Of a DNA stretch of 64,000 nt, positions 1 through 12,711 are shown piece by piece (position 1 is the stretch's first letter; the number at the start of each line of letters is the position of its first letter). Source of the DNA: Absidia repens (taxonomy: Eukaryota; Mucoromycota; Mucoromycetes; Mucorales; Cunninghamellaceae); the NCBI GenBank assembly GCA_002105175.1, contig MCGE01000037.1, forward strand, positions 97,001 through 161,000, in the 5' to 3' direction. Under the pieces are notes generated by a model, which worked only from the letters and a program-made list of their open reading frames with translations, searched no databases and was not told the DNA's origin. Made by a program: the position numbers and the translations under genes.

Positions 1-52
1 AGCATCCTCCTCCTACAGTTTTCGCTGCTTTTCCAAAACACGCCATGTGATA

Positions 53-941
53 TCAATCCTTGTCGTCCAACTGTTTTTCGAGTTTGTCTAATTCCTGCAA
101 AGAGGCCGATTCAGATTCATCAGTGATTTGTTCCACACTTTGGACTTCAGGAATATAGTGCATCAACATGTTTTCGATACCATTCTTCAATGTGATAGTA
201 GAGCTTGAGCAACCACGGCAACTTCCCTTGAGTTTGAGCTTGACCACCCCATCATCAAATCCGCAAAATTCGATGTCACCGCCATCTTCCTGGATTGATG
301 GGCGCACGCGTGTTTCCAGGAGTTCCTTGATCATTTGCACTTCCTCAGAATCATCAGGGAGAATAGTTGTGTCGCTAGCAAGCAAATCGGCTTCCTCGTA
401 CATGATAGGTTGACCCGAAGCAAAGTGGTCCATGATGGCGGCATATATATCGGGTTTCATCAATGACCATTCGTTTTGATCGTCCTTGCTGATAGAGATA
501 AAATCTGGACCAAAGAAGATGCCGATAACCCCGTCAATTTGGAACAGTGTTTTGGCGAGTGGTGATAGCATGGAGCTTCGTATATCCAAAAATTCTGCTG
601 TACCCTTTTCGAGTACCGGAACACCAGGAATAAACTTGAGACTGTCTTCATTTGGCGTTTGTTCGGTCTGAATAAACATAGTACGCCCTATGTGAGAATG
701 CGTAACAATATAAACAATTGAGTGAATTTCATGAATAACTTTATATATATATCGTACTTTGAGTGCATCCAAGAGGTGACCATTTGCGCAGTTTGATGGC
801 TGTGTTGCGAGTCTGAGGGAGAGGCGACGTCGAGAGTGTGAGTGGTCGAGTCATCAGTTTGCGTCGTTGCGTTTCCAGTGATGATTTAAAAGCAAGACGA
901 GTCGTTTGTAATATGGTATTTGTATATCGAGTGGCCATCAT
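53..941 (-). CDS. NFU1: Mitochondrial Fe-S cluster scaffold/carrier NFU1
   Basis: Two exons, complement(53..687, 758..941), give 272 aa; the 70-bp intron is GT-AG. The N-terminus up to about residue 60 is rich in Arg, Thr and Ser, as expected of a mitochondrial presequence. The Nfu N-terminal domain follows (RTMFIQTEQTPN at residue 63 onward), then the NifU C-terminal domain with the cluster-binding CxxC at Cys218 and Cys221 (SCRGCSSS). Known role of the family: delivery of [4Fe-4S] clusters to mitochondrial targets, including lipoyl synthase, whose gene is also in this window. Two adjacent ATGs (939-941 and 936-938) could start translation; the outer one is used here. The downstream TGA is followed by a polar, acidic tail. 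The gene diverges from the BOI-like gene, with about 440 bp between the starts. Confidence 0.93.
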
Positions 942-1382
942 AAATATGTCAATGGAAAGAAAAAAAGAGGGAAATACTTTTTTTCTTCGCCTGGTGGATT
1001 TCTTAGGTCCGCATGAAAATGTGACGTGAAAAGGCGCTTGTAGATCATTGGGTACATTGTATTAAAAAATCGGACAAAAATTACGATGGCATATGATAAC
1101 TTATCTAGTGGGGGTTATGATGATACAAAACGAAATGTAAGTCAATTCTTAATATTCAGAATTGATATAAAAACCAGTTTTAAAAAACGTGGCAAATTTG
1201 GACATTTAAATCATTGTCGTCGGGTCGTAGTGTCACCTTTAATTCAATTGAAATTCCGACCTTTTTATGTCTGGTACTTGATTTAATTTTTGGGGTCTTC
1301 CTTTTGTTCACTTTTTTTTTCCAGTGTGTATATGCCTTTTTTGTTTTTTTGCAACACATCCTTTTCTTTATACATATAACTG
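942..1382. promoter_or_regulatory. Divergent intergenic region NFU1 / BOI-like gene
   Basis: This 441-bp AT-rich stretch separates the divergent starts of NFU1 and the BOI-like gene. It includes a T-rich tract just upstream of the BOI-like start. An in-frame TAA lies two codons before that ATG, which supports the start choice. No convincing gene is seen inside. Confidence 0.5.
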
Positions 1383-4300
1383 ATGGATGGACTAGAAACG
1401 GTGATTGGTACCCATACCTTTGATGCTGAAAATGAAGACGAACTCTCTTTCGATGTTGGAGAAATGATCACTGTTCTGGAAAAGGATGAAGGTTATCAAG
1501 ATGGATGGTGGCAGGTAATATTATAGAGTATTATTAATATTAAAGAACAGCCTTCATTGAACCGTCCATGTTTTCGTTGTTTATAGGGCCGGAATGCACG
1601 TGGCGAAATAGGCCTCTTCCCCATGAATTATACTACGCCGTCAAAACTGCAAACTCTGCCCTCCTTGGAAGACAAGATCGATTCTTTGGAGACGGCTGTA
1701 ACTCAAATGCACTTGCCGAAAGGAAAAGATGCTTTACCAACACCCTCAATATCCACCACTTCACGACAATCCAATCAACAATTACCGAAACAGCAGCAGC
1801 AACAGCAGCAGTTCGTGTCCTCTGCCTCATCCACCTCTTCGTTGCGCCAGTCCTCTGTGTCTTCCAGTGTAAAAGCACCAGCTTCCTATCAGAAGAAATT
1901 ATCAAGCAAGTATGTACACCATTCTGTTGCCAACTCCTTACAAAACCCTGAACTACAAACCTGCCTGCCTGAAGACTGGTCGGCCGAACAAGTCAGTATA
2001 TGGTTAGGATTGATGGGATTTAGTGATATTGCTGTAACATTCCAAGGTAGTGCTATTAGTATATATATATATATTTTTAAAAAAAAAGTACGTTCATACT
2101 GATGATGTTTACTTCAATATTTAGATCAAGAAATTACTGGCGATATTCTTTTGGAATTGAATGTGGACTCCCTCAAAGAACTGGACGTGACAACATTTGG
2201 AAAACGATTTAAGATATACAATGCCATCAAGGTCCTTTACGACGAAAATGCAGCACGCAAAGAAGCACCGGATATCAATGACAACAACAGCATTCAGCAT
2301 CATTCTTCATCTCCTGTGTCTTCATCTGCACACTCTATCTTATCAACGTCAGGTCAGCCACAACATCTTGCTTCTCGCATTCCTTATGTGGATGATGACC
2401 TTGTTTCCGACTACAGCACGGTTATTCGAAATTCAACAGCACCAACAGTGACACCAACAATAGCCGCAGTATCCAGTATGCAGAAATCGGATGAACAACT
2501 AACATCAACTTCGTCATTCATGGCATCCAGTCCTCCTACGATACCAGCAGATCCCCGACGTATATTCTCAATGGATTCGGCGCGACCCCTGATGATTCCT
2601 CCCCCTCGAACTAATGATGATATGCCAACATATCGGGATTCAAAAACTCCTTTGCTTCGAACATTGTCAACTACTCATCATTATCATACCAACGGTGAAA
2701 ATGACAGGCATGAGGTAATATCAAATAAGAGAAAAAAAAATTGGGATATCGTTATTTTATTTTATTAATCGACAATTTATCCGGCGTGACAATTTCCCTG
2801 TTTAGAATCAATTGAATCCAGGTACTTCGGTACACAATATTACAGCAACTAGTCAACTTGGTGCGACACAAACAACAAATTTACACAACAACAACTATAA
2901 CGGCCAGCAACAACAACATCCATTAGGTCGCTCTTCAACATTACCCACATCATCAACACCAACATCGCATCCTGCCCCTAGTGGAAATTCAACTGGCATT
3001 TCAGGGAGTCGAACGTAAGTATGGAAGATAATGAAATTCTTTGATATTTGAGACATTCTTTTCACACATTCCTTCCTTTTTTTCAGTAGATACAACTTTG
3101 TTCGCAACTCCTTTTTATCATCACCAACCAGTAAACCACAAACAGCACTTCCCGTAGCGTCTCGGGCGTCAATAGATGGTATCGCTCAACGCTTAGGCAA
3201 AGAAAACATTTTACCGGATATGGAAGGATGGCTTCACAAGCAAGGGGACAAGTACAGAACTTGGAATAAACGGTGGTTTGTTTTGAAAGGATCCAACCTT
3301 TTTTATTTTAAAGGTCCAAAGGTAAACTCATCACAAAAAAAAAAAAGGAAGGGAAGGCATGACACGACATCAAGAGATCTCATGTTTTATTTTAATTTCT
3401 TCATTAGGATATTCGAATGAAAGGCATTATTAATTTACGTGGCTATCGGATTGTGACGGATGAAAGGATTTATGCTGGCAAGTTTTGTTTCCGTGCACAA
3501 CATGACCGTGAACGCTGTTTTTATTTTTACACCGATACTGAAGCCAGTATGAAAGCATGGATGAAAACCTTAATCAAGGCTACCATTACACGTGATTTTA
3601 CAGGTAAATTTGAAAAATAGAAACCCCCTTTCTCCCAACACATTTTGATTATCTTTTTTATTTTTTTTATTAGCACCGGTGTTGTCTTCAAGTACCATAC
3701 CCACTGTATCTTTAGACGCTGCAAGACGTATGAAACCTCGACCACCATCAACCGTTTTTGGGAAGGATACTGATATCGAACGACCTCCTTCACCTTCGCT
3801 CTATGACTCACGACCGTTCTCATTGACAGACATGGATCAACAAGGTGAACCCATTATGCGAATGTCTATGTCTGATGAAACACACGATCTATTTCCATTG
3901 AACAACCAAACACAAGAATCTGGACTCGTACGAAAGGACACCCCTGGACCATCTTCGGCAGCAAAAACTCAAGAAGAAGAGAAGCAGCAGCCCTTATACC
4001 ATGACTCTGGATTTACATCAAGTATCTACAAGCAATCTTCCCGTCCTCACCAGCAACAGCTTTCACAACGCTCGGCAACAGCTCTTTTTTACAACGAAGA
4101 CGACGAAGATTTAATCGACCCGCATCAGCACCATGACGTTTCATCTCCACAGACACAGGCTGCTCTTAATTCATCCACTTCTCTACTCGGCCAATACCAT
4201 CACAACCTGGATCGGGATGCAAATGGGCGTTTGAACAATAACATAAGTCTCACTTCAGGACCAGGAACCGGTCCCTCAACAACCAAGGGACACATTCCCT

Positions 4301-4977
4301 CACCACTTTTCTCTTCGTCTCCCAAGCCTCATCCAACGCCTTTAAATGATAGCGATCAAACGCAAAACGAGTTCGAAGATCAACAACAACAACAGCAGCA
4401 ACAACAAGATAGACAATCGACAATAGATGGCGAAGAAATTGGCGACGTGATCGAAAAAGGCGAATCGAGACTATCATCATGGCAATGGGAACCTGAAGAT
4501 TATGTTGACTGGATGAATCGACAATTGGATTTACGAAAAATCAGCCATGTGACGGACCTTCGCACTGGGGAAGCTTTGGTAGAACTTTTGGAGGCTATCA
4601 GCGGGAAACAAGTACGACGACCAGCAACAACAGCAAGGATGGGAACGAGTCCTTTGACAAGTATGCAAATGTTGGATAATATTGTGGCTGCATTCAAATT
4701 CATGGGTCGTGAAGGTGTGGTAGTAGATGGTCTTTATAATATCAAAGGTAAACCAAATATATATTATTTTTGGAAGAAGGAAATAATACAGTAGTGACTG
4801 ACTCCCTCCTTTTTACATATAGATGTGTTCAGTGGCAACGAAACTAGAATTATGGATATGCTTCGTACGATCAAGGACTGGGCCGAGCAACTCCACCCTT
4901 CAACGGATAAGACTGTCAGTGGTGGTACCTTTGGTGAAGAAGAACAAGGAAAATTGAAGGCTCTGGATGAATCATGA
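1383..4977 (+). CDS. BOI1/BOI2-like polarity protein: SH3-SAM-PH plus C-terminal CH domain
   Basis: Eight exons: 1383..1514, 1587..2046, 2125..2714, 2806..3014, 3087..3321, 3408..3603, 3674..4747, 4823..4977. All introns are GT-AG and the total is 1016 aa in frame. Domains in order: an SH3 domain at about residues 4-60 (DAENEDELSF, GWWQGR, GLFPMNY); a SAM domain at about 172-235; a PH domain at about 510-610 (EGWLHKQGDKYRTWNKRWFVL, split by an intron); and a calponin-homology-like domain at about 875-990. Between them lie Ser/Pro/Gln-rich linkers, including a poly-Gln run near the CH domain. SH3-SAM-PH is the architecture of fungal Boi1/Boi2/Pob1, scaffolds of polarised growth and exocytosis that bind Cdc42-module proteins and membranes. 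The CH domain is not part of the yeast proteins and suggests an actin or formin link (inference). Confidence 0.9.
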
Positions 4978-6193
4978 TCCCCTCTCTACCCCACTCCCAC
5001 TATATTAGCTTTACTCTTATTATTATTCCTATTCATATTATCTATTCGCTATTGCTATTGTTTTATTTTATTTTTATTCTTTATACTAATATCTACTTAT
5101 TATATTTCTATATACACCATTGTTTGTCTTGACTACTACCACTATAATAAAAAAAATCACCACGCATGGCATTTTGTCGGTGTTTCAATATTTCAACACC
5201 AATCCTACTTTTATTCATGCTTTGTTACTTTCCCTTTCTTTTTTTTTTTCTTTTTTTTTTGCCACATTGATTTTATACGAACAACTATCTTAGTTTCTGT
5301 TTCGAATTTCGACTTTCATGCAGAACGCCAATATTGAATATGACAAGGCTTCAACTAGGACATGATTAACGACTTTTGTACAGTACAGAGAGTGATGGCA
5401 ACACTAAGCACGGTAGAGCAAATAAAAAAAAATAAACACCCACACAAAGAGAGAATTCACTTATCACATAGGATGTACAGTAGTTATCTTGGGTTGTATG
5501 CATTCCCTATCAAAACTAAGTGACGACAAGAAACGACGCTGACATTGCACAGCACAAAGCTGTCTGAGCTTTTGAGTGGATAATGGAAACGCCAAGGTCA
5601 TAAAATAAACAAAACAAAACTTTATTTTTCATTTTTTTATTTTTATTTTTATCAATAGGATAGACAGTGATTCAAGATAAATTTCGATGGCTCTAAAATG
5701 ACGCTGATGGATTTTAGAAGCCACGTTCTTCTTTTTGGGGAGGGGGGCGACCGATGCGGGTATCGTGGTATGATAGCCAAAAGAAAAGAAATGCCGTACG
5801 CAGCACGTCATGATATGGTCTTGGCACGTTGCACATGATAGACTTCACCAAAGAAATAGAAAGGTATGAAACAAAGAGGTGAACCATTCTATTTTATTTA
5901 TATCGGATCTTCGATTGGAGGTATGTAGACAACAGCAACAACAACAAAGTGATATGATTGGGTGCGTCGATGGTCACAAATGTATTTATATTACTCATGG
6001 TGGATGGATGTTGATTTTTGTATTTATGTAGGCTGACGAGAAGCAAAAACCCTTCGTATTGACATGGTGGGGATCAATGTGTTAATTGTTTTTTGGGAAG
6101 AGGGGACGTTTTGTCAAAACTATGCAATCATATGCATCCATGGCGTGTCAAGTTAGGAATGGTGGTGTTCACGTTATCAGCAGACAAAACACA

Positions 6194-6229
<36 letters not shown>

Positions 6230-6674
6230 CGCACCTCAATGCGGCAAAAAGTGTCTTGGCTATGAATCGGTAAGTTTTATTTACAAAGAAGGTTTACTTG
6301 CTAAAATCTATTTTTATTTTCAGAGCATTGATCGTTTTGATGGTGATCGCACTCTCCCTTTCCTCTTCTCGTAGATTGGTGAATGGGGCGCCTCCTTTTG
6401 GTTCATTACTGTGGTTACTTGGTATAATAAAATATAGTATAGATTATAGTATAGTGTCTTTTTTTATCGTTACTTTAATAAAATAGACTTTTTTATAGGT
6501 ATGAACAGCAGGAATCAAATCTATTATTACAATGTGGTTGCGTTACACAGATGGTCCGCTCAGTTTTTTTTTTAGTGTAAGCTCAAAAATTTCATTCCCC
6601 TTTCTCCTTTTTTTTTTTTTCTCTTTCTTCTTTTCTTCATTCATTATTTTGTATATATCATATATTCTTATACC
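4978..6674. other. Intergenic region between BOI-like gene and SHO1
   Basis: About 1.7 kb with no gene I can support. It starts with the T-rich 3' UTR of the BOI-like gene and ends in a pyrimidine-rich leader just before SHO1. A CAA/AAC trinucleotide microsatellite sits at about 6195-6230. A 5' UTR exon of SHO1 could lie in 6090-6600, but I cannot define one. Confidence 0.5.
6195..6230. repeat. (CAA)n microsatellite
   Basis: About twelve uninterrupted CAA units lie in the region upstream of SHO1. They create a spurious poly-Asn reading frame that has no other coding features. Confidence 0.9.
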
Positions 6675-7792
6675 ATGGTACATTTCTCTGGTAGGAACTT
6701 GATTGATAACGTATTCCTTCTTGTCACCACTGTTCTAGCATTCGTAAGTGCTCTAACCATTTGGGTAGCCCATCAACTGACTAATTGATATGAATTTGTA
6801 CTGTATATCATAGGCCGCTTGGGTGATTGCTTTCGCTGGGTTATGTGCTCTTCGGGCTACTGGTGCTTACTGGTGGGTCATGATATTTGAACTAGCCCTT
6901 GTAGTTGGTATCATTTTCCTTATCATCACTAGTTCTTTTGCACAATATCGACTTGTGGTAAGCCATGAAACCATTTCTTGAAAATCGATAACACCTCATT
7001 CTTTTCGTTACACGATTATTTTATTGATCTACTTTTTTTTCGGAACTACTGTAGATATTGGCATTCTTGGCAGTTAGTATCTCTTATATTACTGGTCAAC
7101 TAAGTACCGCTATCCCCCTTGCCACAGATGGTCGTAACAGTAGTGCCCGAGGTGCTGGTGGTGCTTTTGCAGCAGGATATATTGTTTTAATCATCATTCA
7201 AGTATGTAAAAGAATAAAATAAAACAATAGGCATGATGAGAGTGGCGGGGGTAACACAATTTTTAATATCTTTTTGTTATTTAGATCATCTGGGTCTTTG
7301 CATTTGGAAGTGAACCTCACTCTTATGTTGGCAAATTTGCTCAACACAATCGAAACAGTGTTCAACAACATCCACATCATTCTGGTGGTGCGGTGGCTGC
7401 TGGAGCTGCAGGTGCCGCTGCTCAATCATCTCTAAACAACAACAACCATACTCCTAATGAAACGATTCAAGATAAAACAGCCTACGAAAATTCACCAAAC
7501 AACCAATCACCTACCATGACTCACCCTTCTATGGCGACTTCCCCTGTTTTGGAATACAATGAACGTGTCGAAGCTCTTCATGAATGTAAGTACACGCTAA
7601 ATAATGAATCATATTCAATATACTTATTTATTCTATTTTCTTGACTTAGATCGCGCTAACCCTGAAGATCCAAGTGAACTAAGCTTTGATCGTGGTGATA
7701 TATTGGAAATTGTTGATCGTCGTGGTAATTGGTGGCAAGCTCGCAAGAGTGACGGATCCACTGGTATCATTCCATCAAACTACTTTGCCTAG
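6675..7792 (+). CDS. SHO1: SHO1-type osmosensor: four transmembrane segments plus C-terminal SH3
   Basis: Five exons: 6675..6743, 6814..6957, 7055..7201, 7285..7585, 7650..7792, giving 267 aa in frame. Four hydrophobic segments are visible: around [54 protein letters not shown] and [17 protein letters not shown] polar cytoplasmic linker with an Ala/Gly-rich patch follows, and then an SH3 domain over the last 65 residues ([35 protein letters not shown]) that ends the protein. This is the Sho1 architecture; in yeast Sho1 is a plasma-membrane sensor that recruits Pbs2 through its SH3 domain in the HOG pathway. The start is the only nearby ATG that places TM1 correctly. The N-terminus before TM1 is short (about 10 residues), so an additional upstream exon is possible but not needed. 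Confidence 0.9.
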
Positions 7793-8955
7793 GATCTAGA
7801 ATGAACTCAATATATCCCATCCCAGCCCCTTACTCCCTTTTTGTTTCTGTATTCCACTTCGTCTTTTTTTTTTTTTTTTTTTTTTTTTACTATTTATTCT
7901 GCCCTTTATATATATATATATATTATAGCCCGATTTATTGTATTGTCATTTTTTTTCGCTTAATATCATTTTTCCACGATTTGCAAATTGTTATATTTTA
8001 TTTCCCCTCTCACCCTTCCTCTCTTCACTCCATATTTTTCTTCTTTCCCCTTTGCCCCACATTCCTGCAAACAACCTTTGTCTTTGTTATATTTTATTTA
8101 TTATACTTTCTCTTGGTCATGTACTTGATTTACATACCATACTTTGTAGAATGAAATAAAATACGCCATCATATGAATGATTCTCTCCTTATGATTTGAA
8201 AATGACTTTATTGTATGTGTAAATGTGCGGAAATGGTAAATGTGTGTAAATGTGTGTGTGTGTGTGTGTATGTGTGTGTGTGTGTGTGTGTTTGTGTGTG
8301 TATGTGTGAATGTGTTGTGCAAGCACAGATGCCCGATAAATCGGTCACGGATCGACCTTCATACCCGTCCTACCATCTATCTATCTCATTGAATCCGACC
8401 ATGTTCCAAATAAATATAAATATAAAAAAACAACCAACCAACTAAACTCTACAATATTTCAATGTAACTCAGCCCATTTTTTGTGCAAGGTTGAGGTATA
8501 ATCAAACAATGAAAAAAGACCATATATTAAAAACGATATAAAAAGATAGAGCTTTATTATGAATACTATGATATATATTTATATATATATATATAAACTA
8601 AAAGACGGCAATAAGACCATATAAAGTAAGGGGATGGATGATGGGGAGAAGGAAGATACTAACTATGACTAATGAAAGCAAGGATAAAAGAAAATAAAGT
8701 GAAGAATGAGAGCAATTGAATATACACACATCTCAAACTATCAATTTCCTTCGCCTTTTTTTTTTTTCCACAAGGCGTGAAGTAGATAGTGACTTCCGAG
8801 TATATACATAAACGGGCACAAATGGGAGAAGGATAGGGAGGGGGAGTAAAAGGTATGAAGATATAATAAAAATGATATATGTAGAGAGGGATAATTATAA
8901 TAAAAAAAATAATACTACAAAGGTAAAAGTGGAAAGAGAAGGCAAAGGAAACAGT
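7793..8955. other. SHO1 3' region and AT-rich spacer
   Basis: The region starts with the T-rich 3' UTR of SHO1 (a run of about 25 T around 7865-7890). It then holds a long GT microsatellite and, around 8400-8430, AATAAA-like signals. Reading frames here are short and low-complexity, and I see no gene. Confidence 0.5.
8239..8316. repeat. (TG)n-rich microsatellite
   Basis: Nearly continuous TG/GT dinucleotides with occasional A or T interruptions. Frames through it read as Cys/Val or His/Thr repeats and are not genes. Confidence 0.9.
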
Positions 8956-9255
8956 TCAATAAGCACTGGAATGATGTGGTTGTGCTGTATGTCGGACACA
9001 GGCACCGTCTTGATCAACAAGTTCCGGAAAAGAGACATACGTTTTTTCGAATATCGAGAGATTGGCATTCATATCGTGTTCTACATTCAAGAGATCCTGT
9101 GAGCGGGATGGGCTTGGTACTGGTGGACTAAATGGATGCAAAATGGAATCCAGCATTTGATTTAAAAACATACGTAAAGTGGATGTCGAAGTTGTTGAAG
9201 ACGAGGAGCAAGTCGATGTTGTTGAAGACGAGGACGACTTTGTAATTAATGGCAT
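8956..9255 (-). CDS. Hypothetical small protein, 99 aa (weak)
   Basis: A single ATG-to-stop frame of 99 codons on the minus strand. The first 27 residues are almost all Ser/Thr. The rest is mixed: an amphipathic stretch (RMFLNQMLDSILHPF), a Pro/Ser patch, then an acidic and hydrophobic segment ending PHHSSAY. I recognise no family. The residue mix after position 27 looks more protein-like than neighbouring random frames. There is no intron or homology support, and the Ser/Thr run may be a simple repeat. It could be a lineage-specific short protein or chance. Confidence 0.3.
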   Translation of the reverse strand: MPLITKSSSSSTTSTCSSSSTTSTSTLRMFLNQMLDSILHPFSPPVPSPSRSQDLLNVEHDMNANLSIFEKTYVSFPELVDQDGACVRHTAQPHHSSAY

Positions 9256-12200
9256 GTTGTGTTGTGTTGTTATTAGTATTATTATTATTATTGTGAATGA
9301 ATTGGCAATTGGGAAGAAAAGAAAGAAGAGAAGGAAGACGACAAGTAAAATATTTACTCGATAGCGGTCTTTTAATTGTTCCTTTTAATATTTTCTTACC
9401 TGTCTCTTGCGGTTGACCATATTTGGTACTTTTTTATTTCAATACTATTCAAAAAATGAACGTGGACCCTCTTCCCCATTCATCTTTCCTTTTTCCCTTG
9501 GGCTGCCTTGTACAACGGTAACACAGCAGTGCAAGAGGGAGTGCAAGGTCGATAGAGTTGACAAGGGGACAATGACCCAGGCCAGACTAATATTGAATCC
9601 CCGGTCTCTTTTTTGCGGATACACCGAAAGCCAACTCATTGGTCATCGCCTCCCAAAAAAAGTTTTTTTCTTTATTATTTATTGGGGTGCATCGTTTGGC
9701 TCGTGGCCTCACTTCCTAAGACACATGTTGCCCGTTCATAAACGTATAGGAATTTTTATGGCCCGCATTCCCCAGTCTTCGATGATGTCAAGCTCCTGAT
9801 ATTGTCGATATTGATCATCATATGGTATTAGAGATCAGCACCTTTAGCTGACTAAAAAACAAAATAAAGGAATATTGCTCTTTTTGATTGGATTGAATCG
9901 CTTTCCATATATATGTATCTACATTGCTTGGCCATCATCACTTTCCAGGACTTTGTGCAAAATAGACATTTAATTAATTTTTAGTACGAATAATCGTTGT
10001 GCATTGAACAAGCAGACAGCAGTAAAAAAATAATGTCTGGATTTTTTTAAGCATAGGACATTGAATAAAAAACATATGGTTGATCCATTTTTAGGTCCAT
10101 TTTGTAATTCCTCCTTAAACCAACCTCAAAGATGATTTGCTGCCTTATGTTGCAGTCCAGTAAGGTAACAGAAAAAAAAAAAAAAAAAAAGGATCTCATG
10201 GAAAATGTTGAGGATATGTTTTTATTTAACCGCATCAAAATGCGATGGCTGTTAGTTTTCTATAAAGCAAAAACCTTAGGCATTGAAATTGGTTGCTTTT
10301 GGATGAGGGGTCGAGGAATTGCAGTTCTGTGCCGCAAAGTGCCAAGAATGTTGTGCGATAAACCAATGGTCTTCAGGGCGCTTTCAATCCATCACACCTT
10401 TATTTATTGTCCTTCATTGTCTTTATTTCATGCATCCGCCACAGTCATTTTTTAAACCTATTCAAGAAATTTCTTTGGTCCCTGTTTCGTGAAGGCTAAT
10501 GTGCATATGTTAGATGAAGCGTGGAATGCGACGGTCGGTCGAAGTCGACTCATGCTAGTCCTTTTTTTCCTGCACACACATGCACTCTACGGTAGTGTAT
10601 TACAGTGTGGATATACTCATTCAAGAAAAAAAACTAAATGTGTGAGGTACGACGTGAAGTCGAGAGATAAGATATATTTAGCCAGAGGTTGTAGATATAA
10701 ACTATGACAATCTAATTAAACTATGTTGTCTAATGATGGTAGCTTGACACATAGATAGAGATAATGAATTTAGGAGTGTATGGATGTAAGTGTACATGGA
10801 ATATGAGAGAGTGATGGGGAACTTGAGGCTACTCTATATTAGTGAAAGGTACACTAATCTAGACCGAGTTGCTCCGTTTGTGAGAAAGTTACAACTATGT
10901 TGCTGATGTAAATTAGTCACGGTTGATTCCTTGACAATGCAGCCACTATATTGATGATGTTACTGTACCGCGGCGAGTGGAATGATTGGAATGGCGGGGG
11001 TGTGTAAAAAGAAGAGAGTGCGGCTACCGTGTGAAGAAACAAAGATGATGCAACCAATGCTAAATATTGAGGCCTGCTTTATAAAGAAGAGGGAGCGACC
11101 ATGCGCTACCGTTGAATGACGCTGCTTGCTTTAAAAAGAAGAGAGACATGATGCAGTCAGTAACGAATAGTGGTGGTTTCCGTCATGAAAATATAACTAC
11201 CATGTTGTTCATATTACATGGTATATGGCTAGTTGCGAAAGAAAAGAAAGGGCACCCACCCAAGAACCCGAAGGAGAGGACATCCGACACCCGGCTGAGA
11301 AGTTTGGTGAAAAATTGAAAACCCGCCCACGTGAAATATTTTATTTTCTCTCTCCCGCCTATTTTATTTTTTTCTCCTCTCTTTCTTTTTTTTCATTTCT
11401 TTTTTCTTCACCATTCAACTTGCATGGGGTTATTTTTGACCTAGAATTGTATCAGGACTAGTCTAGAAGGGGTTTCAGCACAGGAATTACAAGATGCATG
11501 GGGGAAACCCTTTCATTTTGGATTCAGGATTTAGAACCATCATTAGTTGGCTTTTTGGAGCCCTCATTAGCTTAGTTTAGTGTCAGCTTGTTTCAATATA
11601 TGAATAAAATATGTATCTTTTACCTTCTTCAATGAAATATTTCCCATTAGTCTCTCTCATGTTTGCACAATAGATCTCTTTTTATTACCGTCATTCCTTC
11701 TGATTAGTGTGCAGTGTTGTTGTGCCTCAAAAAAAAAAAAAAAAAAAAACCCCCATCCAGTCTTTCTCATACTTTGCACGATGTATATCACATCCCATTT
11801 AAAATAAGTCTTTCAAATTAATGTGGACTATTTTTCAGTATCCTCATTTAATGTCATCATGTTACTTCCAATAGATTCCATACTACAATGAAAGCCGCGC
11901 TCGTAGTCTATCATCTATCATATTACGTCTAATAAAATATGCCTTTTTTTTGCCCATTTAATTGTAAGCAAAGTCTTTACCGTGACTGTTACATGAGTGT
12001 CTTATCAGACACCCGCTTTCTGGCTCACCTACGATGACTATTAGAGTTTAGCAACTGATTGAGAGTCCTAGTTCGCTTTTCAATGTAATCATATTTTGCG
12101 TATCCCCCATGATCTTAATGAACCTGGACATGGCCGTGAGTGTAGCTACTGCTTTCAACTATTTCAATCCCGAATCCTCACTGGTTAATCAGTCATTCAA

Positions 12201-12711
12201 TCCAATCAATCAAAGTCGTGCCGCTAGCATCATCACACCTAGACTGGATATACCGTATATACTCATCACTATTTTTAGATAGTTTACAGTACTAATAAAC
12301 ACCCCAGATAAACACCCAAACAAAAGCGAGTTGAGTCCCACAGGACTACCCGCAAATGTGCGAAATGGCAGGCGCGTCTATGACTTGACAAAATAAAACA
12401 ATACGATAAATCATCCTATCTTATGAGCATAAATTTTGAGTAAAAGAAATGGATGTAAAGAATTTATTTATATAAAGGGAACTAAAAACAGCATTGTATC
12501 AAGAAAGACAATAAACAAACAATGTATGACAATGGCAAGACGAGAATATTTGGTTTTTCATTATTTTTTATTAAAAAGTGAAAATATATAACATGACAGG
12601 CGTACAATCTGGTTGCAATAGCAATGAAAGGACAAGGGGAGGGAGTATAATAGAATTATATATGTATATAAAGGAGGGAAGAGTGATATCGGATACTAAA
12701 TACAGACTATA
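9256..12711. other. Gene-poor intergenic region with dispersed repeat copy
   Basis: About 3.4 kb without a supportable gene. It holds one dispersed R1 repeat copy (about 11,405-11,700), a more diverged stretch resembling the reverse of that family near 10,690-10,740, poly(A) runs near 10,170 and 11,730, and otherwise unremarkable AT-rich sequence. The region between the repeat and the HAUS4 stop shows no conserved protein motif in any frame. Confidence 0.5.
11405..11700 (+). repeat. Dispersed repeat R1, copy A
   Basis: Shares blocks with copies near 22.7, 37.1, 38.2, 51.9, 53.5 and 54.8 kb. The blocks are CACCATTCAACTT, AGGACTAGT, TAGAAGGGGTTTCAGC, GGAAACCCTTTCATTTTGGA, TTAGCTTAGTTTA and a 3' block with AATAAAATATGT followed by a T-run. 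It has no coding capacity (stops in all frames), and its class is unknown. The AATAAA near its 3' end suggests a polymerase II transcript end. Confidence 0.75.

Noticed and set aside
6093..6374. Frame with a poly-Asn tract
   Set aside because: Created by the (CAA)n microsatellite; sequence on either side is not protein-like.
6093..6674. Possible upstream coding exon for SHO1
   Set aside because: No frame encodes anything resembling Sho1 N-termini; the ATG at 6,675 already gives four TM segments.
9407..9799. 130-codon plus-strand frame
   Set aside because: No ATG at its start, no domain, no splice support; composition looks random.
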